A stretch of DNA of 41,912 nt from Acidobacteriota bacterium. Its GTDB lineage: Bacteria > Aquificota > Aquificia > Aquificales > Aquificaceae. Position 1 is the first letter of the stretch; each line of letters opens with the position of its first letter. The notes under the pieces were generated by a model, which worked only from the letters and a program-made list of their open reading frames with translations, was not told the DNA's origin and made no database searches. Shown piece by piece: positions 32,916 through 41,353 of this stretch. The translations under genes were made by a program, and so were the position numbers. Location of the stretch: NCBI GenBank assembly GCA_003696155.1, contig RFFP01000023.1, positions 1 through 41,912 on the forward strand, read 5' to 3'.

Positions 32916-33427
32916 CTTTTTATTGACACACCTCCAAAGGTAGATCTAAGCCTTGCAAGCTCCCTACGTATATCCTCCGTCCTCACAAGAAGCCTCACCT
33001 TGTAAAAGTCATCCTCCTCCACAATCTGAGCCTTATAACCCATGCTCAAGGCCTTCCTTAAAGCCTTTTCCGCATTCTCTTTTGTTTTAAAAGCACCAAC
33101 CTGCACCGTGTAGGTTCTTACCGCTCGCCTTATTCCTTTTTCCTCTACAGACTTCGCCTTAGGAACTGGGGGCTTTTCCTTCTCTTCCCTTATCTTTTGA
33201 GCTATCACATCCTCCCTCTTTTCCTGAGGCTTTTCGGGGGGAGCTGCTTCTGCTGGTTGTTCTTGCCCTTGTGGAGGCTTTTCGGGCTGCTTGTGTATGG
33301 GTTTTACAACGAGGGGTGGCGGTGGAACCTCCTCCTGCTTAGATTTGAGCCATTCGTTCAATCCAAGGTAGAAGAATATGAGAGCTACCAAAATTCCTAG
33401 CAAGATTATCAACCTTTCCTTTTTCAT
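32912..33427 (-). CDS. SPOR-domain inner-membrane protein
   Basis: A bitopic FtsN/DedD-like protein with one N-terminal transmembrane helix (about residues 6-23, LIILLGILVALIFFYLGL), a Pro/Glu/Lys-rich periplasmic linker (about 35-105, very PxxP- and KPPQ-like), and a SPOR domain (about 110-170, YTVQVGAFKTKENAEKALRK). The start is ATG 33427 because GGAGGGG sits just upstream; the ATG at 33439 overlaps that Shine-Dalgarno. It is paired with the following SPOR/TPR lipoprotein. A -10 like TATAAT at 33457 may give this pair its own transcript. Confidence 0.86.
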   Translation of the reverse strand: MKKERLIILLGILVALIFFYLGLNEWLKSKQEEVPPPPLVVKPIHKQPEKPPQGQEQPAEAAPPEKPQEKREDVIAQKIREEKEKPPVPKAKSVEEKGIRRAVRTYTVQVGAFKTKENAEKALRKALSMGYKAQIVEEDDFYKVRLLVRTEDIRRELARLRSTFGGVSIKR

Positions 33428-33451
33428 CTTCCCCTCCATATCATAAGACTA

Positions 33452-33457
33452 ATTATA
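33452..33457 (-). promoter_or_regulatory. Possible internal -10 for the SPOR gene pair
   Basis: A perfect TATAAT at the end of the decarboxylase gene, 24 nt before ATG 33427. It would give an approximately 18-nt leader containing GGAGGGG. There is no clear -35. Confidence 0.4.
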
Positions 33458-34400
33458 AAGATAAACCCACCCTATCCCTAAACCAACTAACCACCTCCAC
33501 AAGACCATGGGTCAGAGGTGTCTTTGGCTCCCATTCCAATATACTCTTAGCCTTGCTTATATCTGGACACCTTCTAGGCGGGTCATCGGGACGAGGTGGA
33601 AGGTTTACTATCTGCGAACTGCTTTCCGTTAGCTCCACTATTAACCTAGCAAGGTCAATTATGGTAATCTCCTCAGGATTTCCCAGGTTAAAAACCTCCC
33701 CCTCAAGACCATCCCTCAGAGAGAGTTTAAAGAGACCATCTATAAGGTCATCTATGTAGCAGAAGCTTCTCGTCTGGAGTCCATCTCCGTATATGGGTAA
33801 GGGTTCACCCTTTAAGGCCTTCTCTATAAAAGTTGGTATGACCCTTCCATCCTTTATTCTCATCCTCTGCCCGTAGGTGTTAAATATTCTCGCTATTCTC
33901 ACATCAAGACCGTGTTCCCTGTAGTAGGCCATGCATAAGGCTTCGGAAAACCTCTTAGCCTCATCATATACGCTTCTGGGTCCTATTGGATTTACATAAC
34001 CCCAGTAGGTTTCAGGCTGGGGATGTACGTGGGGTGAGCCATACACCTCGGAAGAGGAGGCAAAGATGTACCTTGCACCCTTGAGCTTGGCAAAGCCTAA
34101 GGTGTTGAGCGTTCCTAGGGAGTCCACCTTCATAGTATGGATGGGGTTTTTTATGTAGTCTACTGGAGAGGCTGGACAGGCAAGGTGTACAACCACGTCC
34201 ACTTTTCCCTCAATGTATATGTAGTTAACCACGTTGTAGTGGAGGAACTTGAAGCTGGGATGGCCAAAAAGATGAGCTATGTTGTTTGGACTGCCCGTTA
34301 GAAAGTTGTCCATACCTATGACGTAAAAGCCTTCCCTGATAAACCTGTCGCATAGATGGGAGCCTATAAAACCCGCAGCCCCAGTTATTAAGACTCTCAT
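33453..34400 (-). CDS. uxs: UDP-glucuronic acid decarboxylase (UDP-xylose synthase)
   Basis: An extended short-chain dehydrogenase that turns UDP-glucuronate into UDP-xylose. 315 residues. The NAD-binding loop is GAAGFIGSHLCDRFI (residues 7-21). LACPASPVDYIKNPI and FASSSEVYGSP carry the Ser/Glu of the catalytic triad, and the YDEAKRF motif has the Tyr and Lys. The GPRSVYDEAKR segment and RTFNTYGxRM-like ARIFNTYGQRMR are typical of UXS rather than GalE. The partner Ugd makes its substrate from the gene directly upstream, overlapping by 4 bp. Confidence 0.92.
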   Translation of the reverse strand: MRVLITGAAGFIGSHLCDRFIREGFYVIGMDNFLTGSPNNIAHLFGHPSFKFLHYNVVNYIYIEGKVDVVVHLACPASPVDYIKNPIHTMKVDSLGTLNTLGFAKLKGARYIFASSSEVYGSPHVHPQPETYWGYVNPIGPRSVYDEAKRFSEALCMAYYREHGLDVRIARIFNTYGQRMRIKDGRVIPTFIEKALKGEPLPIYGDGLQTRSFCYIDDLIDGLFKLSLRDGLEGEVFNLGNPEEITIIDLARLIVELTESSSQIVNLPPRPDDPPRRCPDISKAKSILEWEPKTPLTHGLVEVVSWFRDRVGLSL

Positions 34401-35695
34401 CTTCCTATGCAGTAGTACTCAAAGCCCAGCTCTTTCATCCTCGCGGGCTCAAATACGTTCCTGCCATCTATCACTATGGGCAGTTCCATCAACTCCTTCA
34501 CCTTAGCCATGTCCGCCTGCGTAAACTCCTCCCACTCGGTGAGTATGAGTAGAGCTGAGGAGTTTTTAACCGCGCTGTACAGATCTGGGGCATAGCTTAT
34601 GCCCTTGCCCTCGGGAAAGAGTAGCTTGAAGTTTTCCATAGCCTTTGGGTCGTATAAAAAGAGCTCTGCCCCCTCTTTGAGAAGAAGGTCCACTATCCTT
34701 ATTGAGGGTGCCTCTCTTATGTCGTCCGTGTTTGGCTTGAAGGAGAGACCCCAAAGAGCAAGCCTTTTGTTCCTGACTGTCCAAAGTACACTCTTTACCT
34801 TCTCCACAAACTTCACGGGTCTTTCCTGGTTTATCTTCTCCACCTCCCTTAGAAGACCAAAATGGAGCCCATAGTCCTGTGCCATCCTTATAAAGGCCTT
34901 AACGTCCTTGGGAAAGCAGGAACCCCCGTATCCAATGCCTGCATTTAGGAAGGCTCTTCCAATCCTTTTGTCATAACCCATACCGTCAGCCACCAGCTTT
35001 ATGTCCGCACCCGCCCTCTCGCATAGGTCAGCTACCATGTTGATAAAGGATATCTTCATGGCTAAAAAGGAGTTGCTCGCATGCTTTATGAGTTCTGCGG
35101 TGGCTGGGTCCGTGTATATGATGGGACATTTAAAGTCCTTGTACAGCTCCTCAAAAACCTGCTTTGCCCTTTCGCTTTCCACACCTACCACTATCCTATC
35201 TGGGTTCATAAAATCGTAAATGGCTGAGCCTTCTCTGAGAAACTCGGGGTTAGATGCCACATCGTAAGGTATGCTCTTGTCCCTTAGATACCTCTGAACC
35301 GTTTTTTTTATGAGCCTGTGGGTATTTATGGGCACTGTGGATTTCTCTATGAGCAGTTTGTAAGAGCTCATGAGCCTGGCGGTTTCCCTTGCTACTTCCT
35401 CCACCTGTGAGAGGTCTGCAGAGCCATCGGGTCTTTGAGGCGTACCAACGCAGATAAATATTACGTCGGAGAATTCAAGACCCTCCTTCAGGTCTGTGGT
35501 AAAGCTCAGTCTTATGTTTAGGTTTTTCCTGAGAAGCTCCTCAAGACCTGGCTCGTATATGGGAGATATACCAGCCTTAAGGAGCTCTACCTTTTGGGGC
35601 ACCTTTTCAACAACAAGCACCTCGTGCCCAAGCTCGGCAAAGCAGACACCCGTGGTAAGACCTACGTATCCTCCTCCGATAACACTTATCCTCAT
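34397..35695 (-). CDS. ugd: UDP-glucose 6-dehydrogenase
   Basis: Oxidises UDP-glucose to UDP-glucuronate in two NAD+ steps. 432 residues. The N-terminal Rossmann start is ISVIGGGYVGLTTGVCFAEL; the middle helix has NAGIGYGGSCFPKDVKAFIR, where the Cys is the catalytic nucleophile. The C-terminal UDP-binding domain has LWGLSFKPNTDDIREAPS. Its ATG lies 2 bp after the argS stop. Together with the decarboxylase it provides UDP-xylose, presumably for envelope polysaccharide, though no glycosyltransferase is in the window. Confidence 0.95.
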   Translation of the reverse strand: MRISVIGGGYVGLTTGVCFAELGHEVLVVEKVPQKVELLKAGISPIYEPGLEELLRKNLNIRLSFTTDLKEGLEFSDVIFICVGTPQRPDGSADLSQVEEVARETARLMSSYKLLIEKSTVPINTHRLIKKTVQRYLRDKSIPYDVASNPEFLREGSAIYDFMNPDRIVVGVESERAKQVFEELYKDFKCPIIYTDPATAELIKHASNSFLAMKISFINMVADLCERAGADIKLVADGMGYDKRIGRAFLNAGIGYGGSCFPKDVKAFIRMAQDYGLHFGLLREVEKINQERPVKFVEKVKSVLWTVRNKRLALWGLSFKPNTDDIREAPSIRIVDLLLKEGAELFLYDPKAMENFKLLFPEGKGISYAPDLYSAVKNSSALLILTEWEEFTQADMAKVKELMELPIVIDGRNVFEPARMKELGFEYYCIGR

Positions 35696-35697
35696 GT

Positions 35698-37353
35698 TTA
35701 CATCCTATCCGGAGCCCTAACGCCAAGTATATCTAAAGCAGTTTTCAAGCTCAGCTCCACACCCTTAAGTAGGGAAAGCCTTGAGAGCATAAGATCCCTG
35801 TTCTCAAGCATAATCCTGTGGTGATTGTAATAGTTGTGAAAGTCCTTGGCAAGCTCTATCAGCGCATAGGTTATAAGGTGGGGTGAGTAGCTTTCTGCAA
35901 CCACTTGCATGGTATCTTTGAGCATGATGCACCTTTTCATCAGCCTTATCTCCTGCTCTAGGGATAGCCCATCCACATATTCCCTTAGTTCTTCCCTATC
36001 CGCATCTACGCCGTACCTTGAGAGTACTTCCCTGAAGACTCCCCTGATCCTTGCATGGGCATACTGGACGTAGAAGACGGGGTTCTCCGAGGTGTTTCTT
36101 TTAACGAGGTCTAAGTCAAAGTCTAGGGGGGTATCACTCCTCTTGGTGAGGAATATAAAACGCACCGCATCCTTGCCCACTTCCTCTAAAAGCTCCTGAA
36201 GGGTGATAAACTCTCCCGTCCTCTTGGACATGCGCACCTCCTGACCACCGCTTATAAGCCTCACCATCTGCACAAACTCTACAGAGAGCCAACCTTCGGG
36301 CACACCAAGGGCTTTTAAAGCTCCCAAGAGCCTCCTCTCGTAGCCGTGGTGGTCTGCACCCCATAGGTTTATAGCCTTTTCAAAGCCCCTTTTGAACTTA
36401 TTCCAGTGGTAGGCTATGTCCCCCGCATAATAGGTGTAGGATTGGTCAGACTTTCTAACCACCCTGTCCTTGTCATCTCCAAATTGGGAGCTCTTGAACC
36501 AGAGGGCTCCGTCCTTTTCGTATATGTAGCCCATACTTTGAAGTTTGGAGAGAACCTCATCCACAGTACCATCTTTGTATAGCTCCCTCTCGCTGAAAAA
36601 GCTATCAAAGCTGACCCCAAGGTTTAGAAGGGTTTCCTTTATATCTTCAAGGAGCCTCCTATAGGCGTACTCCTTGGTGGCCTGTATACCCTCCTCAATG
36701 GGTACCTTTAGGAGCCTATCCCCATAAAAAGCCTTAAGGTCTTTAGCCAGGTCCCTTATGTAGCTGCCCTTGTATCCCTCCTCCTCAAACCTTCTTTTTA
36801 ACTCCTCCCTCTCTATACCAAAGAGCTCGTAGTATCTGTATAAAAGTGAGAGCCCAAGCAAGTATACCTGATTTCCCGCATCGTTTACGTAGTACTCGCG
36901 CACCACCCTATGCCCGAGCTTTTCTAAAACCCTGCAGAGCACATCACCAACCACCGCACCCCTTCCGTGGCCTATGTGGAGAGGTCCTGTGGGATTGGCG
37001 CTGACAAACTCCACCTGAAGGTAAAGAGGCCTTTCAATAGGCTTGAAAAAGTAGCTCTCACCGGCTTTAAGAAGCTCTTTAAACTCCTTTTTTATAAAGG
37101 CTTCTCCTGCTCTGAAGTTCACAAACCCTTTAACCGCTTCTGCTTGAAAGTGCCCCCGTGGAAAAGCCTCAGCTATCTCTTGGGCTATATCTTGGGGCTT
37201 CCTTCTTAATTCCTTTGCAAGCAGAAAGGCTGCATTGGTTGCGTAGTCTCCGTGCGTTTCTTCTCTGGGTGGCTCTAAGCTGTAAGCTCTTGGTTCCACA
37301 GAGTAGAGCTCTACAATGGTCTTTAGGAGCTGTTCCTTTAGGAGCTCTTTCAT
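35698..37353 (-). CDS. argS: Arginyl-tRNA synthetase
   Basis: Charges tRNA-Arg. From ATG 37353 the protein has 551 residues. The class I signatures are FVSANPTGPLHIGHGRGAVV (HIGH) and VRMSKRTGEFITL (KMSKS-like, with R at the first position). The N-terminal Add-1 domain is present (ETHGDYATNAAFLLAKEL), as is the C-terminal anticodon-binding helix bundle with ELAKDFHNYYNHHRI. A TTG at 37371 would overlap malQ in ATGA-like fashion (TTGA), but the ATG gives the usual family N-terminus. It sits between malQ and ugd. Confidence 0.95.
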   Translation of the reverse strand: MKELLKEQLLKTIVELYSVEPRAYSLEPPREETHGDYATNAAFLLAKELRRKPQDIAQEIAEAFPRGHFQAEAVKGFVNFRAGEAFIKKEFKELLKAGESYFFKPIERPLYLQVEFVSANPTGPLHIGHGRGAVVGDVLCRVLEKLGHRVVREYYVNDAGNQVYLLGLSLLYRYYELFGIEREELKRRFEEEGYKGSYIRDLAKDLKAFYGDRLLKVPIEEGIQATKEYAYRRLLEDIKETLLNLGVSFDSFFSERELYKDGTVDEVLSKLQSMGYIYEKDGALWFKSSQFGDDKDRVVRKSDQSYTYYAGDIAYHWNKFKRGFEKAINLWGADHHGYERRLLGALKALGVPEGWLSVEFVQMVRLISGGQEVRMSKRTGEFITLQELLEEVGKDAVRFIFLTKRSDTPLDFDLDLVKRNTSENPVFYVQYAHARIRGVFREVLSRYGVDADREELREYVDGLSLEQEIRLMKRCIMLKDTMQVVAESYSPHLITYALIELAKDFHNYYNHHRIMLENRDLMLSRLSLLKGVELSLKTALDILGVRAPDRM

Positions 37354-37367
37354 ATAGGCATATTTTA

Positions 37368-38792
37368 TCAAAGAATGCCGTATATCTGAGCCATCTCACC
37401 GATGAAGTCTAGGGTTTCAGGCATATGTGTCATCCTCCACTCCCAGTTTCCTTCAACGGTTGCAGGCGTGTTCATCCTCGACTCTTTACCAAGGTTAAGG
37501 ATGTCCTGCATGGCTATTATGCGGTAGCGCACGGGGGACATATAAGCTAGCCTTATTAGGGCATGGCTGATCTTCTGGGGTGTGTATCCGAGGTAGCTTA
37601 TGACCCTCTCCCTTTGTTCCTGAGAGAGCTCCAGCTCAAACCAATCCCTTAGGGGCATGTTATCATGGGTTGTGGTGTAGACGACACAGTTTTCCTCATA
37701 GTTGTGGGGCAGGTGAGGAGAGTTCTTCTCATAAAAGGCAAAGGCAAGCACCTTCATGCCTGGGATGCCAAAGCCCTTTCGTAGACTAACAACATCTTCC
37801 GTTATGATGCCTAGGTCTTCTGCTATGAAGGGCATGTGGGGGAAGTTCTCCCTTACCTTTGAAAAGAGCTTAAACCCTGGTCCCTCTTCCCACCAACCCT
37901 TTTCCGCGGTCTTCTCACCAAAGGGTACACAGTAGAAGGCGGAAAAACCCCTAAAGTGGTCAAGGCGTACAAGGTCAAAAAGCTCAAGGGCATGCTTCAG
38001 TCTCAAAAGCCACCAGTCAAAGCCCCTCTTTTCCAAGACATCCCAGTTGTATACGGGATTGCCCCAGAGCTGTCCCGTCTTAGAAAAGTAGTCAGGTGGA
38101 ACCCCTGCAACTACAGAGGGAAGACCATCCACTCTAAGCCTGAATATCTCCCTGTTTGCCCAGACCTCCGAGCTGTCAGGTGCTGGATAGATGGGAAGGT
38201 CTCCCACCATCTTAACACCCTTACCATTGGCATAGCTCTTTAGAGAGTGCCACTGTTTGTAAAAGATATACTGCACAAACTTCTCCTTCAGGAGCTCTTT
38301 GTCAGATATTGTAGGATTATCTTTCCACTCCCACCAGGGCCTTCTTGTTTTGTCTCTTAGCACCTTAAACCTTGCAAAATCCTCAAGCCAAAAGGCGTTA
38401 GCCTTGCAAAACCTTTCAAATTCCTCGTCCTCTCTAAACCTATCAAAGGCAAGGGATAGCACATAACCCTTGAAGGTATAGACCCTTGGATAATCCACCC
38501 TTTGAGAGGCTTCTATTTTCACACTATCTAAGGTGTTTTTATCTATAAGTCCATCCATGTACAAGAGCTCTGGGCTTATGAGTATGGGGTTTCCTGCAAA
38601 AAGAGAAATGGAGAAGTAGGGTGAGTTTCCATGGGCTTGGTCCGTTGGATTAAGGGGAAGAATCTGCCATAGGCTCTGCCCGCGCTGGGATATAAGGTCA
38701 ACGAACCTGTATGCGCTGGGTCCCATATCTCCTATGCCGAATGGTGAGGGTAGGGAGCTAACGTGCACAAGTATGCCAGCTTCTCTTTTCAT
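37368..38792 (-). CDS. malQ: 4-alpha-glucanotransferase
   Basis: A GH77 amylomaltase that transfers glucan chains and helps metabolise glycogen or maltodextrin. 474 residues. The N-terminal REAGILVHVSSLPSPFGIGD is a family hallmark. The catalytic residues are in VRLDHFRGFSAFY (Asp nucleophile), AEDLGIITEDVV (acid/base Glu) and TTTHDNMPLRDW (stabilising Asp). Thermophilic enzymes of this family act without a C-terminal domain, as here. It heads the leftward operon and is divergent from the mechanosensitive channel gene (26 bp apart). No other glycogen gene is in the window. Confidence 0.95.
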   Translation of the reverse strand: MKREAGILVHVSSLPSPFGIGDMGPSAYRFVDLISQRGQSLWQILPLNPTDQAHGNSPYFSISLFAGNPILISPELLYMDGLIDKNTLDSVKIEASQRVDYPRVYTFKGYVLSLAFDRFREDEEFERFCKANAFWLEDFARFKVLRDKTRRPWWEWKDNPTISDKELLKEKFVQYIFYKQWHSLKSYANGKGVKMVGDLPIYPAPDSSEVWANREIFRLRVDGLPSVVAGVPPDYFSKTGQLWGNPVYNWDVLEKRGFDWWLLRLKHALELFDLVRLDHFRGFSAFYCVPFGEKTAEKGWWEEGPGFKLFSKVRENFPHMPFIAEDLGIITEDVVSLRKGFGIPGMKVLAFAFYEKNSPHLPHNYEENCVVYTTTHDNMPLRDWFELELSQEQRERVISYLGYTPQKISHALIRLAYMSPVRYRIIAMQDILNLGKESRMNTPATVEGNWEWRMTHMPETLDFIGEMAQIYGIL

Positions 38793-38802
38793 AGTGCTTA
38801 GG

Positions 38803-38812
38803 TAAAATTATA
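38803..38812. promoter_or_regulatory. Bidirectional -10 elements between malQ and mscS
   Basis: Plus TAAAAT (38803-38808) lies 10 nt before the mscS-like ATG. Minus TATAAT (38812-38807) lies 14 nt before the malQ ATG. The gap between start codons is 26 bp. Confidence 0.42.
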
Positions 38813-38818
38813 GAGAAC

Positions 38819-39811
38819 ATGCTGGAAAAGCTCCCTCTCCTGCTCATAGCCCTTTTCCCTCTTGTGGGTATTCTTATAGAGCGTTTCTGTCTTTATTACC
38901 TTCGCAGGATTACGGAAAAGACCCCATTACGTGTGGACGATGTGGTTATAGATGCTCTTAAGTTTATGCCAACCCTGTGGCTGTTCTTGCTTGCACTTTA
39001 CATACTTACTGAGAACCTAACATTACCATACAAATTGGCCATTTTGGCAGAAAAGCTAATACTGGTAAGCTTCATAATGTCCATTGCCCTTTTTCTTTCA
39101 AGGATACTGGCTGGTTTTATAAGCCTTTACATGAAAAGCTTTAGAGAGGACCTTCCGGCCACTTCCCTGATAGTCCAAATCTCAAGGGTCCTTGTGCTCC
39201 TTGTAGGGACCATCATAGCCCTTGATAAGCTCGGCATTGCCATAACACCACTCCTGACAGCCTTAGGCGTTGGAGGTCTTGCGGTAGCCCTTGCACTGAG
39301 GGACACCCTAGAAAACCTCTTTGCAGGTTTTCACATACTTGCCACAAGACAGATAAGACCGGGTGACTACATAAAACTTCAGAGTGGTGAGGAGGGATAC
39401 GTAGAGGATATAACTTGGAGAAACACGCTCCTGCGTCAGATACCTAACAACATGATAATAGTGCCCAACTCTAAGCTTTCCACCTCCATAATAGTAAACT
39501 ATCATATGCCTCAGCCAGAGCTCAACTTGGTTATACCCATAGGTGTATCCTATGAAAGCGACCTTCAGAAGGTGGAGAAGGTTACCCTTGAGGTGGCAAG
39601 AGAAGTCCAGAGGGATATAGAGAGTGCTATTCAAGACTTTGAGCCAAAGTTGAGGTATACGGGTTTTGGAGCCTTTTCTATAAACTTTAACGTAATACTT
39701 AGAGCAAAGGACTATGAAAGTCAACACCTTCTAAGACACGAGTTTCTAAAGAGGCTCTACGAGCGCTACAAGCAAGAGAGGATAGTTATAATTTCCACAA
39801 GGGAGATTTAA
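38819..39811 (+). CDS. Small-conductance mechanosensitive channel (MscS family)
   Basis: A 330-residue inner-membrane channel that opens under osmotic membrane tension. Four helices at about residues 5-27, 50-65, 75-105 and 115-140 precede the MscS pore helix, with its Gly/Ala pattern in ALGVGGLAVALALRDTLE (about 145-162). The beta domain follows (RQIRPGDYIKLQSGEEGYVE and NNMIIVPNSKLSTSIIVNY), then the C-terminal alpha/beta domain. An extra N-terminal helix over E. coli MscS is visible, so it resembles YnaI/YbdG-like forms in part. The gene closes before a 330-bp stretch lacking an intact gene. Confidence 0.92.
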   Translation: MLEKLPLLLIALFPLVGILIERFCLYYLRRITEKTPLRVDDVVIDALKFMPTLWLFLLALYILTENLTLPYKLAILAEKLILVSFIMSIALFLSRILAGFISLYMKSFREDLPATSLIVQISRVLVLLVGTIIALDKLGIAITPLLTALGVGGLAVALALRDTLENLFAGFHILATRQIRPGDYIKLQSGEEGYVEDITWRNTLLRQIPNNMIIVPNSKLSTSIIVNYHMPQPELNLVIPIGVSYESDLQKVEKVTLEVAREVQRDIESAIQDFEPKLRYTGFGAFSINFNVILRAKDYESQHLLRHEFLKRLYERYKQERIVIISTREI

Positions 39812-39843
39812 CTAAAGTAGCCTTAAAAATTATGTTATACACA

Positions 39844-40107
39844 ATGAGCCTCTTTTTACCAACTCCTTGTTATACTGACTCTAGTCCTTACTCATAGGTA
39901 TTTTATCTCTAAAACCCTTTTTGGACAAGGCAATTTGAAACTAAACAATATGAGAGATCTGGTTTCTTTTTTAAGAGAGGATTTCTGTTTTGACCCTAAC
40001 TTGGTAAAAGAAGCCCTAGAAGAAATTAAATAGAGATTATAGAAAAGCACCCCGAACTTCATATTGAGCACCATCCAAAAAGCAAATATAAAAAAATCGT
40101 AAGATAG
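39844..40107 (+). pseudogene. Degraded small membrane-protein gene
   Basis: This stretch between mscS and yggS has no intact gene, but one good coding frame can be rebuilt across three pieces. ATG 39844 (MSLF) joins the frame from 39848 onward (YQLLVILTLVLTHRYF) if the TTTTT at about 39852-39856 has one T too many. That frame runs to the TAG at 40031. Adding one A to the AAA at about 40028-40030 continues it as EIIEKHPELHIEHHPKSKY and on to the TAG at 40105-40107. The rebuilt protein of about 87 residues has one N-terminal transmembrane helix and a charged tail. I do not recognise it. Both breaks are homopolymer length changes, so sequencing error or real decay are both possible. Confidence 0.42.
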
Positions 40108-40143
40108 GTTGGAACTGGGAATAGACAAAGGATGTACCCCTAA

Positions 40144-40824
40144 TTAAACCCTTTCCCCAAATAGTGCAGTACCAATTCTGACTATGGTGGCACCCTCCTC
40201 TATAGCCACTTCAAAGTCATGGGACATACCCATGGAAAGGTGGGGCAGTTTAAGTTTAAGGTTGCTTTCCAGCTTTTCCCTTAATTCTCTTAGCATGATA
40301 AAGTAGGGTCTTACCTCCTCCGGGTTTTCCTTGTATGGTGGTATGCACATAAGACCTCTAACCTTTACCCCTTCTGACATTAAAACCTTTTCCAGGAAGC
40401 GCTCCAAATACTTAGGCTCTACACCACCCTTGCTCTCCTCCCCCCCAACGTTTACCTCTATAAGGACATCCTGAGATATGCCCAAGCTTTTCGCTCTCTT
40501 TTGAAGCTCTTCAAGGAGGCTGTCCCTGTCCAGAGAGTGTATAAGGCTTACCTTACCCAGTATGTACTTGACCTTGTTGCTTTGAAGTCTGCCTATAAAG
40601 TGCCAATCTACGGGAAGGTCTTTGAATTCCTCGTACTTCTTTAAAAACTCCTGAACCTTACTCTCTCCGAAGGTGCGAAGGCCACAGCTAAAGAACTCCC
40701 TCAGCCTGTTCGCAGGCACCTGCTTAGAAGCACCGAGAAGTAAAACTTCCTCCCTTTTTCTTCCTGCCCTTTGGCAGGCTTTTTCTATCCTTTCCTCTAC
40801 TCTCCTTAAATTCTCGCAGTTCAT
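40144..40824 (-). CDS. PLP homeostasis protein (YggS/PROSC family)
   Basis: Binds pyridoxal phosphate and maintains PLP balance; it has no known catalytic activity. 226 residues, single TIM-barrel domain like the N-terminal half of alanine racemase. The PLP lysine lies in VLLLGASKQVPANRL, and the downstream family motifs HFIGRLQSNKVKYIL, VLIEVNVGGEESKGG, GLMCIPPY and LSMGMSHDFEVAIEEGATIV are all there. ATG 40824 is chosen because TAGGTG lies about 7 nt upstream; the GTG at 40833 overlaps that site. It is probably co-transcribed with the two genes upstream. Confidence 0.95.
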   Translation of the reverse strand: MNCENLRRVEERIEKACQRAGRKREEVLLLGASKQVPANRLREFFSCGLRTFGESKVQEFLKKYEEFKDLPVDWHFIGRLQSNKVKYILGKVSLIHSLDRDSLLEELQKRAKSLGISQDVLIEVNVGGEESKGGVEPKYLERFLEKVLMSEGVKVRGLMCIPPYKENPEEVRPYFIMLRELREKLESNLKLKLPHLSMGMSHDFEVAIEEGATIVRIGTALFGERV

Positions 40825-40854
40825 GGCGTTCACCTAACGCCTGCTCTTTGAGCC

Positions 40855-41334
40855 TCAGCCGGGCTTAAAGGCTGGAACCTCTGCACCCATAAATATATCC
40901 TCAAAGTCTTTGCCAGCCCTCTGTGAAAGGAGTTCTATCAGTCTGATAAACTCGGATTTCACAAAGGACTGGCTTACAAATTCCACTTTCATATCCGGAT
41001 CTACGAGATAAATGGTAGGTACCACATCTACACTGTAGCTCAGGGATACCTCGTAGTTTGGGTAATCTATCAACTGTGGAAAACTTAGGCCATACCTTTG
41101 AATGAACTTTTCCACATCCTCTGCCCTGTCCTGGGCAATGCCCCATATGGGCACGGCCTCTCCGTATAACTTGTATAGCTCCTCCAAAAAGGGCAGGGCA
41201 AGCTGGCACGTGGGACAGGTAGTTTTGTAAAAGACGAAAAGCCTATGAACCCTTTCATCCCCTGTGGAAAGGGTCTTACCTTGCCAATCCAAAAGCTTAA
41301 AATCCTTGGACCTTTCACCCACATTAAGCGGCAT
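40855..41334 (-). CDS. Thioredoxin-like (TlpA/peroxiredoxin-type) redox protein
   Basis: A 159-residue thioredoxin-fold protein. The N-terminal LNVGERSKDFKLLDWQGKTL is typical of AhpC/TSA and TlpA-like members, and FYKTTCPTCQLALPFLEELY has the redox pair CPTC. The cis-proline loop is VDVVPTIYLVDPD. There is no signal peptide or lipid attachment, so it appears cytoplasmic, unlike most TlpA proteins. Whether it acts as a thiol reductase or peroxidase is unknown. The Shine-Dalgarno TAGGAGGTGAT precedes the ATG. It lies between maf and yggS. Confidence 0.88.
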   Translation of the reverse strand: MPLNVGERSKDFKLLDWQGKTLSTGDERVHRLFVFYKTTCPTCQLALPFLEELYKLYGEAVPIWGIAQDRAEDVEKFIQRYGLSFPQLIDYPNYEVSLSYSVDVVPTIYLVDPDMKVEFVSQSFVKSEFIRLIELLSQRAGKDFEDIFMGAEVPAFKPG

Positions 41335-41353
41335 ATATCACCTCCTACAAAAG

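Noticed and set aside
39892-40128. 78-residue minus-strand frame in the gap before yggS
   Set aside because: Its composition is like antisense of the rebuilt plus-strand gene, and it has no Shine-Dalgarno or family resemblance.
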